NCBI GenBank assembly: GCA_904502005.1
Contig: CAJGDC010000025.1
Span: 1 to 26,131, forward strand
DNA length: 26,131 nucleotides
Origin: an uncultured Alistipes sp.
Lineage (GTDB): Bacteria; Bacteroidota; Bacteroidia; Bacteroidales; Rikenellaceae
Direction of reading: 5' to 3'
The notes under the pieces: model-generated
What the model was told of the DNA's origin: nothing
The model's input: the letters and a program-made list of their open reading frames with translations, nothing else
Database searches by the model: none
Part shown: positions 13,519 through 20,592 of the stretch, in pieces
Position numbering within the stretch: the stretch's first letter is position 1
Layout: each line of letters opens with the position of its first letter
Made by a program: the position numbers and the translations under genes

Positions 13519-15877
13519 AGGTGGTAGTAGCGCTAACGAGGATAGACTCCGCACAGCACGCTGGGTGGTGGGCTTTATTTTGCTCGCCTTTGGCGTTTAT
13601 ACGCTCTGGACTCTGTGTGCCTATCTCTTTACTTGGCAAAAGGGGGCTATGGATGGTAGCTCTTCGGGCGCAAGTGGGGAGTGGATATCTTCATTGCTTA
13701 TTAGTGATAGCTTTGGTCTGTTTGGAGTACTTATACCAGTGATGATGATTATTTTCGCCTTCAAAATCTTTATGAAGAGGGTGAAACTCTATGACCATAC
13801 ACTAATATCTTTTGCGCTGATAGTTATCCTTGGCTCGCTTAGCCTCGGCGCTATCTTTAAGACTGATGGCGATATGTTTACAAGTGGCTGGGGTGGCGCT
13901 TTTGGTATTACTATTACCCAAGATATACTCATGCCAGCAATCGGTAAGGCGGGTATTACTGTGCTGCTTATCCTTAGCTGGATTCTTACAGCCGTATTTA
14001 TCAATGTGCGCGTTATAGAACTCTTTAGTAGCCTTGGAAACGGTATTGCTAATAAAGGCAAAGGCCTTGTTGATAAGGTTAAACGCCATGACTCTGCCGA
14101 CGAGGGCGAGGATGTTGTACCAACTCCTGCGCCAGAACCAGAGCCAACTCCGGAGCCGGAACCAACTCCTGCGCCAGAACCAGAGCCAACTCCGGAGCCG
14201 GAACCAACACCGGAGATTGAACCGGTCCCAGAGCCTGAGCCAATTCCTGAGCCAGATGGCGACGAAGATGAGCCGTTGGTTGTTGAGGTTATTGACCCAG
14301 AGGGCGACAAGGAAGTGTCAGATAGGGATGCAGATAAGCATCTGCCATTTAATCCGGACCGTACGCTGCACTATAGCTTCCCATCTGTTGAGCTTTTAGA
14401 CGAGCGAGAGAGTACGTCTGAGGTTAGCAATGACGAGATTGAGGAGAATACACGTAACATTGAGCAGGTACTTGCCGACTTTAAGATTCCGATTGTGGGT
14501 GTTAAGGCTACAACTGGCCCGACGGTGACCCTCTATGAGGTGGAGCTTGACCGTGGAGTTAAAGTGGCGAGAATTGAGGGTCTATCTAAAGAGATTGCTC
14601 AGGCGCTTAAGGCGAGCAGCGTGCGCATTGCCCCTATTCCAGAGAGTGGAACAGTGGGTATTGAGGTGCCAAATCGTAATCCTGCCATAGTATCTATGCG
14701 TGCAGCGTTGCGCACAGAGCGTTTCCTCAATTTTAAGGGAGAGCTGCCAGTGGTTATTGGTCGTAATATTCAGAATGAGTGTATAGTCTTTGACCTTGCC
14801 AAGATGCCGCACCTGCTTGTTGCGGGAGCAACCGGTACGGGTAAGTCTGTAGGACTGAATGTTATTTTGACCTCTCTGCTCTATCGTAAGGACCCTTCAC
14901 AACTCAAACTGGTGCTTATTGACCCTAAGCAGGTAGAGTTTTCGCTCTATGAGGGGCTTGGTAGCCACTTCCTTGCGCGTATGGAGAGTGAGGAGGAGAA
15001 TATTGTAATCGATGCTCAGAAGGCTGTCTATACCCTCTACTCACTCTGTGCAGAGATGGAGGAACGACTTAAAAAGTGTCGCCTTGTTGGTACTCGTAAC
15101 ATTATGGAATATAATGAGTTAGTGCGCAAGTGTAAGATTGAGTCGCATGAGATTATGCCATATATCGTTGTGGTTATTGACGAGTATGCAGACCTTGTTA
15201 CTCAGTCAAAGCTTGTTGAGCAGCCAGTTATGCGCCTTGCACAGAAGGCTCGTGCTGCAGGTATTCACCTAATTCTTGCAACACAGCGCCCTTCTGTAGA
15301 TATCCTGACAGGACGAATTAAGACCAATTTCCCTGCTCGTATAGCCTTCCGTGTTTCGTCACGCGTAGATTCGGCAACAATTATCGACCAACCTGGTGCG
15401 CAAGCGCTTATCGGTCGTGGAGATATGCTCTTCTCTGAGCCATGTGCTCTTACCCGTCTGCAGTGCGCCTTTGTGGATACTCCTGAGGTTAAACGACTTG
15501 TGGACTATATCGCCTCACAGCCTTCGCCAACAGGCATGCCATACTCTCTGCCTGATTATGAGGAGAGTGGTGGTGCATCTACGGCTGTTAGCGGCGGTGC
15601 AGATAGTGGCATGGGTAGTGAGAGCGGTGCAGCTATAAAGTATGATGCACTCTTTGCAGACATTGCTCGCGATGCTGTTGGTGGTGGCGAAAACTTCTCG
15701 ACATCATATATTCAGCGCACCTATGAGGTCGGTTTTGTGCGTGCAGGTCGAATAATGTTGCAGCTTGAGCGTGCAGGTATTGTCGGCCCTCAGGTGCCGG
15801 GTGCAAAGTCGCGCGATGTGAAGATTACAGATCCGTATGCTTTGGAGGCAAGATTGCAAGAGCTTGGAGTTATATGA
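13466..15877 (+). CDS. ftsK: DNA translocase FtsK/SpoIIIE
   Basis: This 803-residue septal DNA pump clears and sorts the terminus region of the chromosome during division. Residues ~28-200 hold about four membrane segments (RWVVGFILLAFGVY, FGLFGVLIPVMMIIFAF, LISFALIVILGSLSLGAIF, ITVLLILSWILTAVFI). A Pro/Glu-rich linker (~219-267) follows, built from a 42-bp tandem duplication. The alpha/beta motor has Walker A GATGTGKS (Lys460) and Walker B VVVIDEYADL (Asp572), with ATQRPSVDILTGRIKTNFPARIAF after it. The C-terminal gamma winged helix (NFSTSYIQRTYEVGFVRAGRIMLQLERAGIVGP) reads orienting DNA sequences. The first in-frame ATG, inside murI, is used because the next one falls after the first membrane segment. 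The linker is short compared with E. coli FtsK. Confidence 0.93.
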   Translation: MDVLVKRKPKTTSKPITKGGSSANEDRLRTARWVVGFILLAFGVYTLWTLCAYLFTWQKGAMDGSSSGASGEWISSLLISDSFGLFGVLIPVMMIIFAFKIFMKRVKLYDHTLISFALIVILGSLSLGAIFKTDGDMFTSGWGGAFGITITQDILMPAIGKAGITVLLILSWILTAVFINVRVIELFSSLGNGIANKGKGLVDKVKRHDSADEGEDVVPTPAPEPEPTPEPEPTPAPEPEPTPEPEPTPEIEPVPEPEPIPEPDGDEDEPLVVEVIDPEGDKEVSDRDADKHLPFNPDRTLHYSFPSVELLDERESTSEVSNDEIEENTRNIEQVLADFKIPIVGVKATTGPTVTLYEVELDRGVKVARIEGLSKEIAQALKASSVRIAPIPESGTVGIEVPNRNPAIVSMRAALRTERFLNFKGELPVVIGRNIQNECIVFDLAKMPHLLVAGATGTGKSVGLNVILTSLLYRKDPSQLKLVLIDPKQVEFSLYEGLGSHFLARMESEEENIVIDAQKAVYTLYSLCAEMEERLKKCRLVGTRNIMEYNELVRKCKIESHEIMPYIVVVIDEYADLVTQSKLVEQPVMRLAQKARAAGIHLILATQRPSVDILTGRIKTNFPARIAFRVSSRVDSATIIDQPGAQALIGRGDMLFSEPCALTRLQCAFVDTPEVKRLVDYIASQPSPTGMPYSLPDYEESGGASTAVSGGADSGMGSESGAAIKYDALFADIARDAVGGGENFSTSYIQRTYEVGFVRAGRIMLQLERAGIVGPQVPGAKSRDVKITDPYALEARLQELGVI
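14120..14203 (+). repeat. Two perfect 42-bp tandem repeats in the ftsK linker
   Basis: Bases 14120-14161 and 14162-14203 are identical and encode PTPAPEPEPTPEPE twice, followed by further degenerate P/E dipeptides. The period is a multiple of three, so copy-number change keeps the frame and only alters linker length. Confidence 0.9.
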
Positions 15878-16452
15878 GAAGAGTCGCGCTTACCTTATTT
15901 ATAATAATAGCCTCGTGGTATGCTCTGTCTGCGCAGTCGCTGCTCGATACATTTGAGAAGAATCTTGCTCAGTTAGGTGTATATAAGGCAAAGTTTACTG
16001 TTGAACTTGATGGCTATAAAATGGCTGGGTCGTACATCGTAGATGGCGACGATTTCTATGCCGCGATGGAGGGCGTGGAGATTTTTGTCTCTCAAGGTGT
16101 AAAACATGAGGTTAATAGCTCCACTCGGGAGGTGACCATTGATAGCGCTGCCAATCTGGGAAGTGATATACTCAGCAATCCCGCCAAGGGTTTTGAGGTG
16201 CTCAAAGAGCAGTATAGCCTGACGCAAACAGATGTAGATGGGCTATCAGCAATACAATTAACTCCAAAGAGTGGCGGAGAGAGGATAATCGTGGTGGCAG
16301 ATAGTATAGGAGCACTGCCTAAGAAGATTGTCTACTCTGATTCTGGGGCGGAGCTAACAATAACCTTTACCGCTATACATGCCACTAACGCTCCACTGCC
16401 GCGTTTCAATGCTGCAAAGTATGCTGAATATGAGGTTATAGATATGCGATAA
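15874..16452 (+). CDS. LolA-like outer-membrane lipoprotein carrier protein
   Basis: This 192-residue periplasmic protein has a signal peptide (MRRVALTLFIIIASWYALSAQ). A single beta-rich domain begins with LLDTFEKNLAQLGVYKAKFTVEL and continues through DGLSAIQLTPKSGGERIIVVADSIGALPKKIVYSDSGAELTITF, the strand order and turn expected of the LolA half-barrel that ferries lipoproteins across the periplasm. The ATG overlaps the ftsK stop (ATGA), so translation is probably coupled, and it is the last gene of the long plus-strand unit. Sequence similarity to classical LolA is weak by eye, so it could instead be a related member of the LolA/LolB-like fold. Placement behind ftsK supports the LolA call. 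Confidence 0.75.
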   Translation: MRRVALTLFIIIASWYALSAQSLLDTFEKNLAQLGVYKAKFTVELDGYKMAGSYIVDGDDFYAAMEGVEIFVSQGVKHEVNSSTREVTIDSAANLGSDILSNPAKGFEVLKEQYSLTQTDVDGLSAIQLTPKSGGERIIVVADSIGALPKKIVYSDSGAELTITFTAIHATNAPLPRFNAAKYAEYEVIDMR

Positions 16453-16467
16453 TCATAAAAATCATAA

Positions 16468-16496
16468 AAAATTTCAAAAAAAATCTCTGAAATTTT
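16468..16496 (+). terminator. Possible AT-rich terminator after the LolA-like gene
   Basis: AAAATTTCA (16468-16476) and TGAAATTTT (16488-16496) form a 9-bp AT-rich stem with an 11-nt loop. The stem is weak and overlaps the -33 box of the next promoter, so it may not be a true terminator. Confidence 0.35.
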
Positions 16497-16524
16497 GCTA
16501 TTTCGGGAAAATGTTGTAAATTAG
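16494..16524 (+). promoter_or_regulatory. Bacteroidota-type promoter of the small HTH-like gene
   Basis: TTTG (16494-16497), a 19-nt spacer and TAAATTAG (16517-16524) match TTTG-N19-TAnnTTTG with one mismatch. The predicted start near 16531 gives a leader of about 40 nt to the ATG at 16573. Confidence 0.65.
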
Positions 16525-16572
16525 TAGTGCGAAAATAACATTTAACAGAAATAACACTAAAACTTAACGATT

Positions 16573-16818
16573 ATGATTATCACATTTAATGAATTGCGCC
16601 GCATCAAGGATCGTCTCCCAAGCGGTAGCTCCCAGCGTATTGCAGATGAACTCGGTATTGATGTAGAGTCAGTTCGTAACTACTTCGGTGGCAAGCACTT
16701 TGATGCTAAGACAGGTGTTGGTGTTCACTTTGAGCAGGGACCGGACGGTGGCGTTGTTACGCTGGATGATACTGCTATTCTTGACGCCGCTATGCGCATT
16801 CTCAATGAGGAGAAATAG
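16573..16818 (+). CDS. Small conserved DNA-binding-like protein (HTH)
   Basis: This 81-residue protein begins with a helix-turn-helix-like stretch: SSQRIADELGIDVESVRNYF (residues ~19-38) has the LacI/Xre-like pattern of helix, ELGI turn and recognition helix. The C-terminal half (GVGVHFEQGPDGGVVTLDDTAILDAAMRIL) is unlike classical regulators and looks like a short beta hairpin plus a helix. I recall similar ~80-residue proteins, usually labelled DNA-binding protein, across Bacteroidales; their role is not known to me. It has its own promoter and a downstream terminator, so it is expressed as a single-gene unit, perhaps with some read-through into the SGNH hydrolase. Confidence 0.8.
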   Translation: MIITFNELRRIKDRLPSGSSQRIADELGIDVESVRNYFGGKHFDAKTGVGVHFEQGPDGGVVTLDDTAILDAAMRILNEEK

Positions 16819-16839
16819 TTCTCGTAAATAGTAGATTTT

Positions 16840-16869
16840 GAGCCCGGCAGTTATTGCTTGGGCTCTTTT
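16840..16869 (+). terminator. Intrinsic terminator after the small HTH-like gene
   Basis: GAGCCC (16840-16845) pairs with GGGCTC (16860-16865), with further inner GCA/TGC pairing, followed by TTTT at 16866-16869. The short T-run may allow read-through into the next gene, which has no obvious promoter of its own. Confidence 0.65.
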
Positions 16870-16898
16870 GTGTAAAATAAACCTAAAAACATATCAAA

Positions 16899-18005
16899 AT
16901 GAAAAAACTATTTTTATTCGTCGTAGCTCTGAGCCTCTCACTAGGTGCTGCAATGGCTCAGAAGGTTGAACTTAAGTGGGTTGATGCGCAGAAGCTAAAT
17001 CATATTGGAAAGATGTGCAAGACCAAGAATCCTTACAACCGTGTTGAGGTAAATGACTACCCAGAGCTCAATAAGACAGAGGCTAATCTGCTCAAAACTT
17101 GCGCAGGTCAGGCAATTCTTTTTGAGACCGATGCAAAGGAGATCTGGGTACGCGCATCTTATGGCTATCGTGGCCACAACCGTGCTATGCCAGCTACTGC
17201 AGGTGTTGGTTTTAACCTCTTTATTGAGCATGAGAATGAGTGGAAGTGGGCAGCTTCTAAGGTTAATGCCGACGGCCATGATAGCAAGGGTAATGCTAAG
17301 CTTGAGAAGCCTCTGTGTGTTATTAAAAATATGGACGGCTCAACTCACCGCTGTATCCTCTACTTGCCTCTCTTTGCGGAGCTTACAAAGCTTGAGATTG
17401 GTGTTCCTGAGAATGTGAAGATTAAGGCTATGAAGAACCCATTCCGTCACGATATTGCTATCTTTGGTTCATCATTTACTCACGGTTCAGGTGCTACTTG
17501 TGCTGGTATGACCTACCCTGCATTCCTTATGCGCCAGACAGGTCTTAACCTCAATAGCTTCGGTATGAGCGGTAACAGTAAGCTGCAGCGTGTTATGGGT
17601 GAGATTCTTGGTGGTACAAAGGCTGACGCATATATCTGCGACGCATTCTCTAACCCATCTGTTGCTCAGATTGGCGAGCGTATCCGTCCATTCCTTAACG
17701 AGATTCGTAAGCGTAACCCTAAGGCTCCAGTTATCTTCCTTCGCACTATCTACCGCGACGGTCGTCTCTTTGACACAGCTGCCGAGAAGAAGGAGCAGAC
17801 CCGTATGGAGTATGTAGATAATCTTATGAAGGAGATTTGCGCTGAGTACGCTGACGTATACTTCATCGACACTCCAAACCAGACAGGTACCGATGGCCTC
17901 ACCTCTGCCGATGGTATCCACCCATGCTCTTGGGGCTACAAGCGTTGGGCAGATGCTATCCAGCCTAAGGTTGTAGAGATTCTTTCTAAGTACAACATCA
18001 AGTAA
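16899..18005 (+). CDS. Secreted SGNH/GDSL-family hydrolase (esterase or acyl hydrolase)
   Basis: This 368-residue protein has a signal peptide (MKKLFLFVVALSLSLGAAMAQ). An N-terminal beta-sandwich (~25-180: YNRVEVNDYPELNKTEANLL ... CILYLPLFAELTKLEIGVPE) is of the kind that precedes Bacteroidota SGNH hydrolases, and the catalytic SGNH domain follows. Block I is IFGSSFTHGSG (nucleophile probably Ser192), block II has FGMSGNSKLQ (Gly/Asn of the oxyanion hole), block III is CDAFSNPS, and block V is SADGIHPCSWGYKRWAD (Asp338, His341). The family removes acyl or acetyl groups from glycans or other esters; the substrate is not deducible. Codon use is strongly biased, suggesting high expression. No polysaccharide-utilisation genes are adjacent. 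Confidence 0.9.
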   Translation: MKKLFLFVVALSLSLGAAMAQKVELKWVDAQKLNHIGKMCKTKNPYNRVEVNDYPELNKTEANLLKTCAGQAILFETDAKEIWVRASYGYRGHNRAMPATAGVGFNLFIEHENEWKWAASKVNADGHDSKGNAKLEKPLCVIKNMDGSTHRCILYLPLFAELTKLEIGVPENVKIKAMKNPFRHDIAIFGSSFTHGSGATCAGMTYPAFLMRQTGLNLNSFGMSGNSKLQRVMGEILGGTKADAYICDAFSNPSVAQIGERIRPFLNEIRKRNPKAPVIFLRTIYRDGRLFDTAAEKKEQTRMEYVDNLMKEICAEYADVYFIDTPNQTGTDGLTSADGIHPCSWGYKRWADAIQPKVVEILSKYNIK

Positions 18006-18019
18006 TTTTATCGTCAGAG

Positions 18020-18037
18020 TGTGCCACCTACGGCACA
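18020..18037 (+). other. Small hairpin behind the SGNH hydrolase gene
   Basis: TGTGCC (18020-18025) and GGCACA (18032-18037) form a 6-bp stem with a 6-nt loop just after the stop codon. It has no T-run, so it is more likely an mRNA 3' structure ahead of the terminator. Confidence 0.5.
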
Positions 18038-18049
18038 TCCCTTAAACAT

Positions 18050-18094
18050 CAGTGGCGGCTGTACGTTTTAGTGCTATCCGCCACTGCTTTTTTT
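18050..18094 (+). terminator. Intrinsic terminator of the SGNH hydrolase gene
   Basis: CAGTGGCGG (18050-18058) and CCGCCACTG (18078-18086) form a perfect 9-bp stem with a 19-nt loop, followed by C and seven T residues (18088-18094). Confidence 0.8.
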
Positions 18095-18133
18095 GCACGA
18101 TGCACCGTATCTGGCTCACTTTGACGACAAAAT

Positions 18134-18260
18134 ATTTTGCCTTGAAAAGGTAGCATTTGCTGCGTTACACTTCAATAGCCGAGCTGCTCACATACGCTTT
18201 AGTATGCTGCGCGCTCGGCTTCTTGTGTGCCTTACAACTACTACCTTTTGACGCCAAAAT
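18134..18260. repeat. Long imperfect palindrome, copy 2 (127 nt; shares a 74-nt core with copy 1)
   Basis: The core 18160-18233 differs from copy 1 at three positions. Two of these (C18184 and G18213) replace a T-A pair of copy 1 by a C-G pair. The outer arms are unlike those of copy 1 but again pair with each other: ATTTTG (18134-18139) with CAAAAT (18255-18260), and AAAAGGTAG (18145-18153) with CTACCTTTT (18241-18249). The element is flanked or overlapped by a 14-nt direct repeat, TTTGACGaCAAAAT (18120-18133) and TTTGACGcCAAAAT (18247-18260). No transposase or conserved gene is attached. Confidence 0.85.
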
Positions 18261-18484
18261 GGCTATTAGCTTTAACCCTTGCGCCCGAGAGTATCTGGCG
18301 CTTATTTTTTTGGTATGTGGCGGTTGGTCTGCCATTTTGTCATATTTTTTTGTCGTGCTACTGCCATTTATGGCGTGGCACGCTCTTTTTTGGCAGGAAA
18401 TGCGTTTTGGCAAGAGGTTTGTTCAGTAATATGCCAAACGCAAATGAAAAAGATTAACAAATAATAAATAAAAAGTTTACAATT
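18261..18484. other. Structured non-coding region upstream of dnaK
   Basis: This 224-nt stretch holds a terminator-like hairpin, GCGCC (18281-18285) with GGCGC (18297-18301) followed by TTATTTTTTT. It also has an inverted repeat CAAAATGGC (18255-18263) / GCCATTTTG (18331-18339). The open frame crossing it from the palindrome has no convincing start. I find no clear dnaK promoter and no CIRCE-type inverted repeat, so heat-shock control of dnaK is not visible here. Confidence 0.5.
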
Positions 18485-20404
18485 ATGGGAAAGATTATTG
18501 GTATTGACTTAGGAACAACCAACTCTTGTGTTGCTGTAATGGAGGGTGCTGAGCCTGTTGTTATTCCTAACTCTGAGGGTCATCGTACGACCCCTTCTAT
18601 TGTTGCATTTACAGATGGTGGTGAGCGTAAGGTAGGTGATCCTGCAAAGCGTCAGGCTATTACCAACCCAAAGCGTACAGTATTCTCTATCAAGCGTTAC
18701 ATGGGTGAGAAGTTTGACAATGTATCTTCAGACATTGCTCGTTCTCCATACTCTGTTGTTCGCGGTGCTAATGACACTGCGCGTGTAGATATTGACGGTC
18801 GTCAGTACACTCCACAGGAGATTTCGGCTATTATTCTTCAGAAGATGAAGAAGACTGCTGAGGACTATCTTGGTCAGGAGGTTACTGAGGCTGTTATCAC
18901 CGTTCCTGCATACTTCTCAGACTCTCAGCGTCAGGCTACTAAGGAGGCTGGTGAGATTGCTGGTCTTAAGGTTCGCCGTATTGTAAACGAGCCAACTGCT
19001 GCAGCACTTGCATATGGTATGGACAAGATGAACCGCGATATGAAGATTGCTGTTTATGACCTTGGTGGTGGTACTTTCGATATCTCAATCCTTGAGCTTG
19101 GTGACGGTGTATTTGAGGTTAAGTCTACAAATGGTGATACACACCTTGGTGGTGATGACTTCGACCACGTGCTTATCGACTTTATGGCAGAGAGCTTTAA
19201 GAGCGAGCATGGTGTAGATCTTCGTCAGGATGCTATGGCTCTCCAGCGCCTTAAGGAGGCTGCTGAGAAGGCTAAGATTGAGCTCTCATCTTCACAGTCT
19301 ACAGAGATTAACTTGCCATACATTATGCCAATCAACGGCATTCCACAGCACCTTGTAATGACACTTACACGTGCTAAGTTTGAGCAGCTCTGCGACCACC
19401 TTGTTCAGCGCACTATTGAGCCATGTCGCATCGCTCTCCGTGATGCAGGCCTAAGCGCTTCACAGATTGATGAGGTAATCCTTGTAGGTGGTTCAACCCG
19501 TATCCCTGCAATTCAGCAGATTGTTGAGAAGTTCTTTGGTAAGGCTCCAAATAAGAGCGTAAACCCAGACGAGGTTGTTGCTGTAGGTGCATCTATCCAG
19601 GGTGGTATCCTCTCTGGTGATGTTAAGGATGACCTTGTGCTTCTTGATGTTACTCCGCTCTCACTCGGTATTGAGACTCTCGGTGGTGTATTTACAAAGC
19701 TCATTGATGCAAACACCACAATCCCTACTCGTAAGAGCGAGGTCTTCTCTACTGCTGCTGATAACCAGCCATCTGTAGAGATTAATATCTGCCAGGGTGA
19801 GCGTCCACTTGCACGCGACAATAAGAGCATCGGCCGCTTCCACCTTGATGGTATCCCAGCAGCTCCACGTGGTGTGCCACAGATTGAGGTTACATTTGAT
19901 ATTGACGCTAACGGTATCCTTAACGTATCTGCAAAGGATAAGGGTACAGGCAAGGAGCAGACTATCCGCATTGAGGCTTCAAGTGGTCTTACAGATGCTG
20001 AGATTCAGCGTATGCGAGACGAGGCTAAGGCAAATGAGGAGAAGGATAAGCTTGAGAAGGAGCGTATTGAGAAGATTAACGCTGCCGATGCAAATATCTT
20101 CACTACTGAGAAGAATCTCAAGGAGTATGGCGATAAGATTCCTGCAGAGAAGAAGAGCGCTATCGAGGCTGCACTTGCAAAGCTCAAGGAGGCTCACAAG
20201 AATAGCGATGTAGCAGCTATTGACACAGCCCTTGCAGAGCTTAATGCAGCATGGCAGGCAGCTTCTCAGGATATCTATGCCGCTCAGCAGGCACAGCAGG
20301 GTGGTGCTAATCCAGGCGCTGGTGCAAACCCAGGTGCTGGTGCAGGTAGTGCTTCTGATGCTAAGGCTCAGCCTGAGGATGTAGAGTTTGAGGAGGTTAA
20401 GTAG
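18485..20404 (+). CDS. dnaK: Chaperone DnaK (Hsp70)
   Basis: This 639-residue ATP-dependent chaperone binds exposed hydrophobic segments of client proteins, working with DnaJ and GrpE (not in this window). The nucleotide-binding domain shows IGIDLGTTNSCVAVMEG, VPAYFSDSQRQATKEAG, IVNEPTAAALAYG, YDLGGGTFDISIL and VGGSTRIPAIQ. The substrate-binding domain begins at LLDVTPLSLGIETLGG, followed by the helical lid and a Gly/Ala-rich flexible tail (~605-627) ending in EDVEFEEVK, as in most bacterial DnaK. Codon bias is strong. It is monocistronic, with a clear terminator 22 nt after the stop; the upstream region lacks an obvious promoter box. Confidence 0.97.
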   Translation: MGKIIGIDLGTTNSCVAVMEGAEPVVIPNSEGHRTTPSIVAFTDGGERKVGDPAKRQAITNPKRTVFSIKRYMGEKFDNVSSDIARSPYSVVRGANDTARVDIDGRQYTPQEISAIILQKMKKTAEDYLGQEVTEAVITVPAYFSDSQRQATKEAGEIAGLKVRRIVNEPTAAALAYGMDKMNRDMKIAVYDLGGGTFDISILELGDGVFEVKSTNGDTHLGGDDFDHVLIDFMAESFKSEHGVDLRQDAMALQRLKEAAEKAKIELSSSQSTEINLPYIMPINGIPQHLVMTLTRAKFEQLCDHLVQRTIEPCRIALRDAGLSASQIDEVILVGGSTRIPAIQQIVEKFFGKAPNKSVNPDEVVAVGASIQGGILSGDVKDDLVLLDVTPLSLGIETLGGVFTKLIDANTTIPTRKSEVFSTAADNQPSVEINICQGERPLARDNKSIGRFHLDGIPAAPRGVPQIEVTFDIDANGILNVSAKDKGTGKEQTIRIEASSGLTDAEIQRMRDEAKANEEKDKLEKERIEKINAADANIFTTEKNLKEYGDKIPAEKKSAIEAALAKLKEAHKNSDVAAIDTALAELNAAWQAASQDIYAAQQAQQGGANPGAGANPGAGAGSASDAKAQPEDVEFEEVK

Positions 20405-20425
20405 TCCTTAAAATTATAAGAAAAA

Positions 20426-20458
20426 GACAGCAATAGAGCCTATTGCTGTCTTTTTTTT
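20426..20458 (+). terminator. Intrinsic terminator of dnaK
   Basis: GACAGCAATAG (20426-20436) and CTATTGCTGTC (20440-20450) form a perfect 11-bp stem with an AGC loop, preceded by A5 and followed by T8. This is the strongest terminator in the window. Confidence 0.93.
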
Positions 20459-20490
20459 ATGTAAGAGTATGTAAAAAGGAAAAAATGTAT

Positions 20491-20498
20491 TACTTTTG
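20491..20498 (+). promoter_or_regulatory. -7 promoter box upstream of the gpsA-like gene
   Basis: TACTTTTG matches TAnnTTTG. No convincing -33 element is seen. A start near 20505 would give an unusually long leader of about 88 nt. Confidence 0.45.
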
Positions 20499-20592
20499 CA
20501 GGGTGTAAAGAGGGCTTTGTTTGTCTTTATAGTGAGCAAAGAGAAAGGAAAGCAAAGTAATTGTATTATATAAACAGTAAAAAAGAAAGAAA

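Noticed and set aside
14120..14203. CRISPR-like short repeats.
   Set aside because: The repeats are directly adjacent, without spacers, and encode the in-frame FtsK linker.
13789..14310. 173-codon minus-strand frame rich in Gly-Ser repeats opposite ftsK.
   Set aside because: The GSGSGVGSGSG stretch is only the reverse reading of the Pro/Glu linker repeats of FtsK.
18157..18429. Open frame of 90 codons starting with TTG inside the palindrome upstream of dnaK, translating to a hydrophobic sequence.
   Set aside because: Its first 26 codons are the palindrome core, which recurs behind gap without a start codon. The rest is a T-rich, hairpin-containing spacer with a terminator-like stem. There is no ribosome-binding context and no recognisable domain.
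18006..18484. CIRCE or other heat-shock operator in front of dnaK.
   Set aside because: No CIRCE-type inverted repeat (TTAGCACTC-N9-GAGTGCTAA) is present. The 12-bp palindrome CAAAATATTTTG (18128-18139) is better explained as part of the R-L junction of the repeat element.
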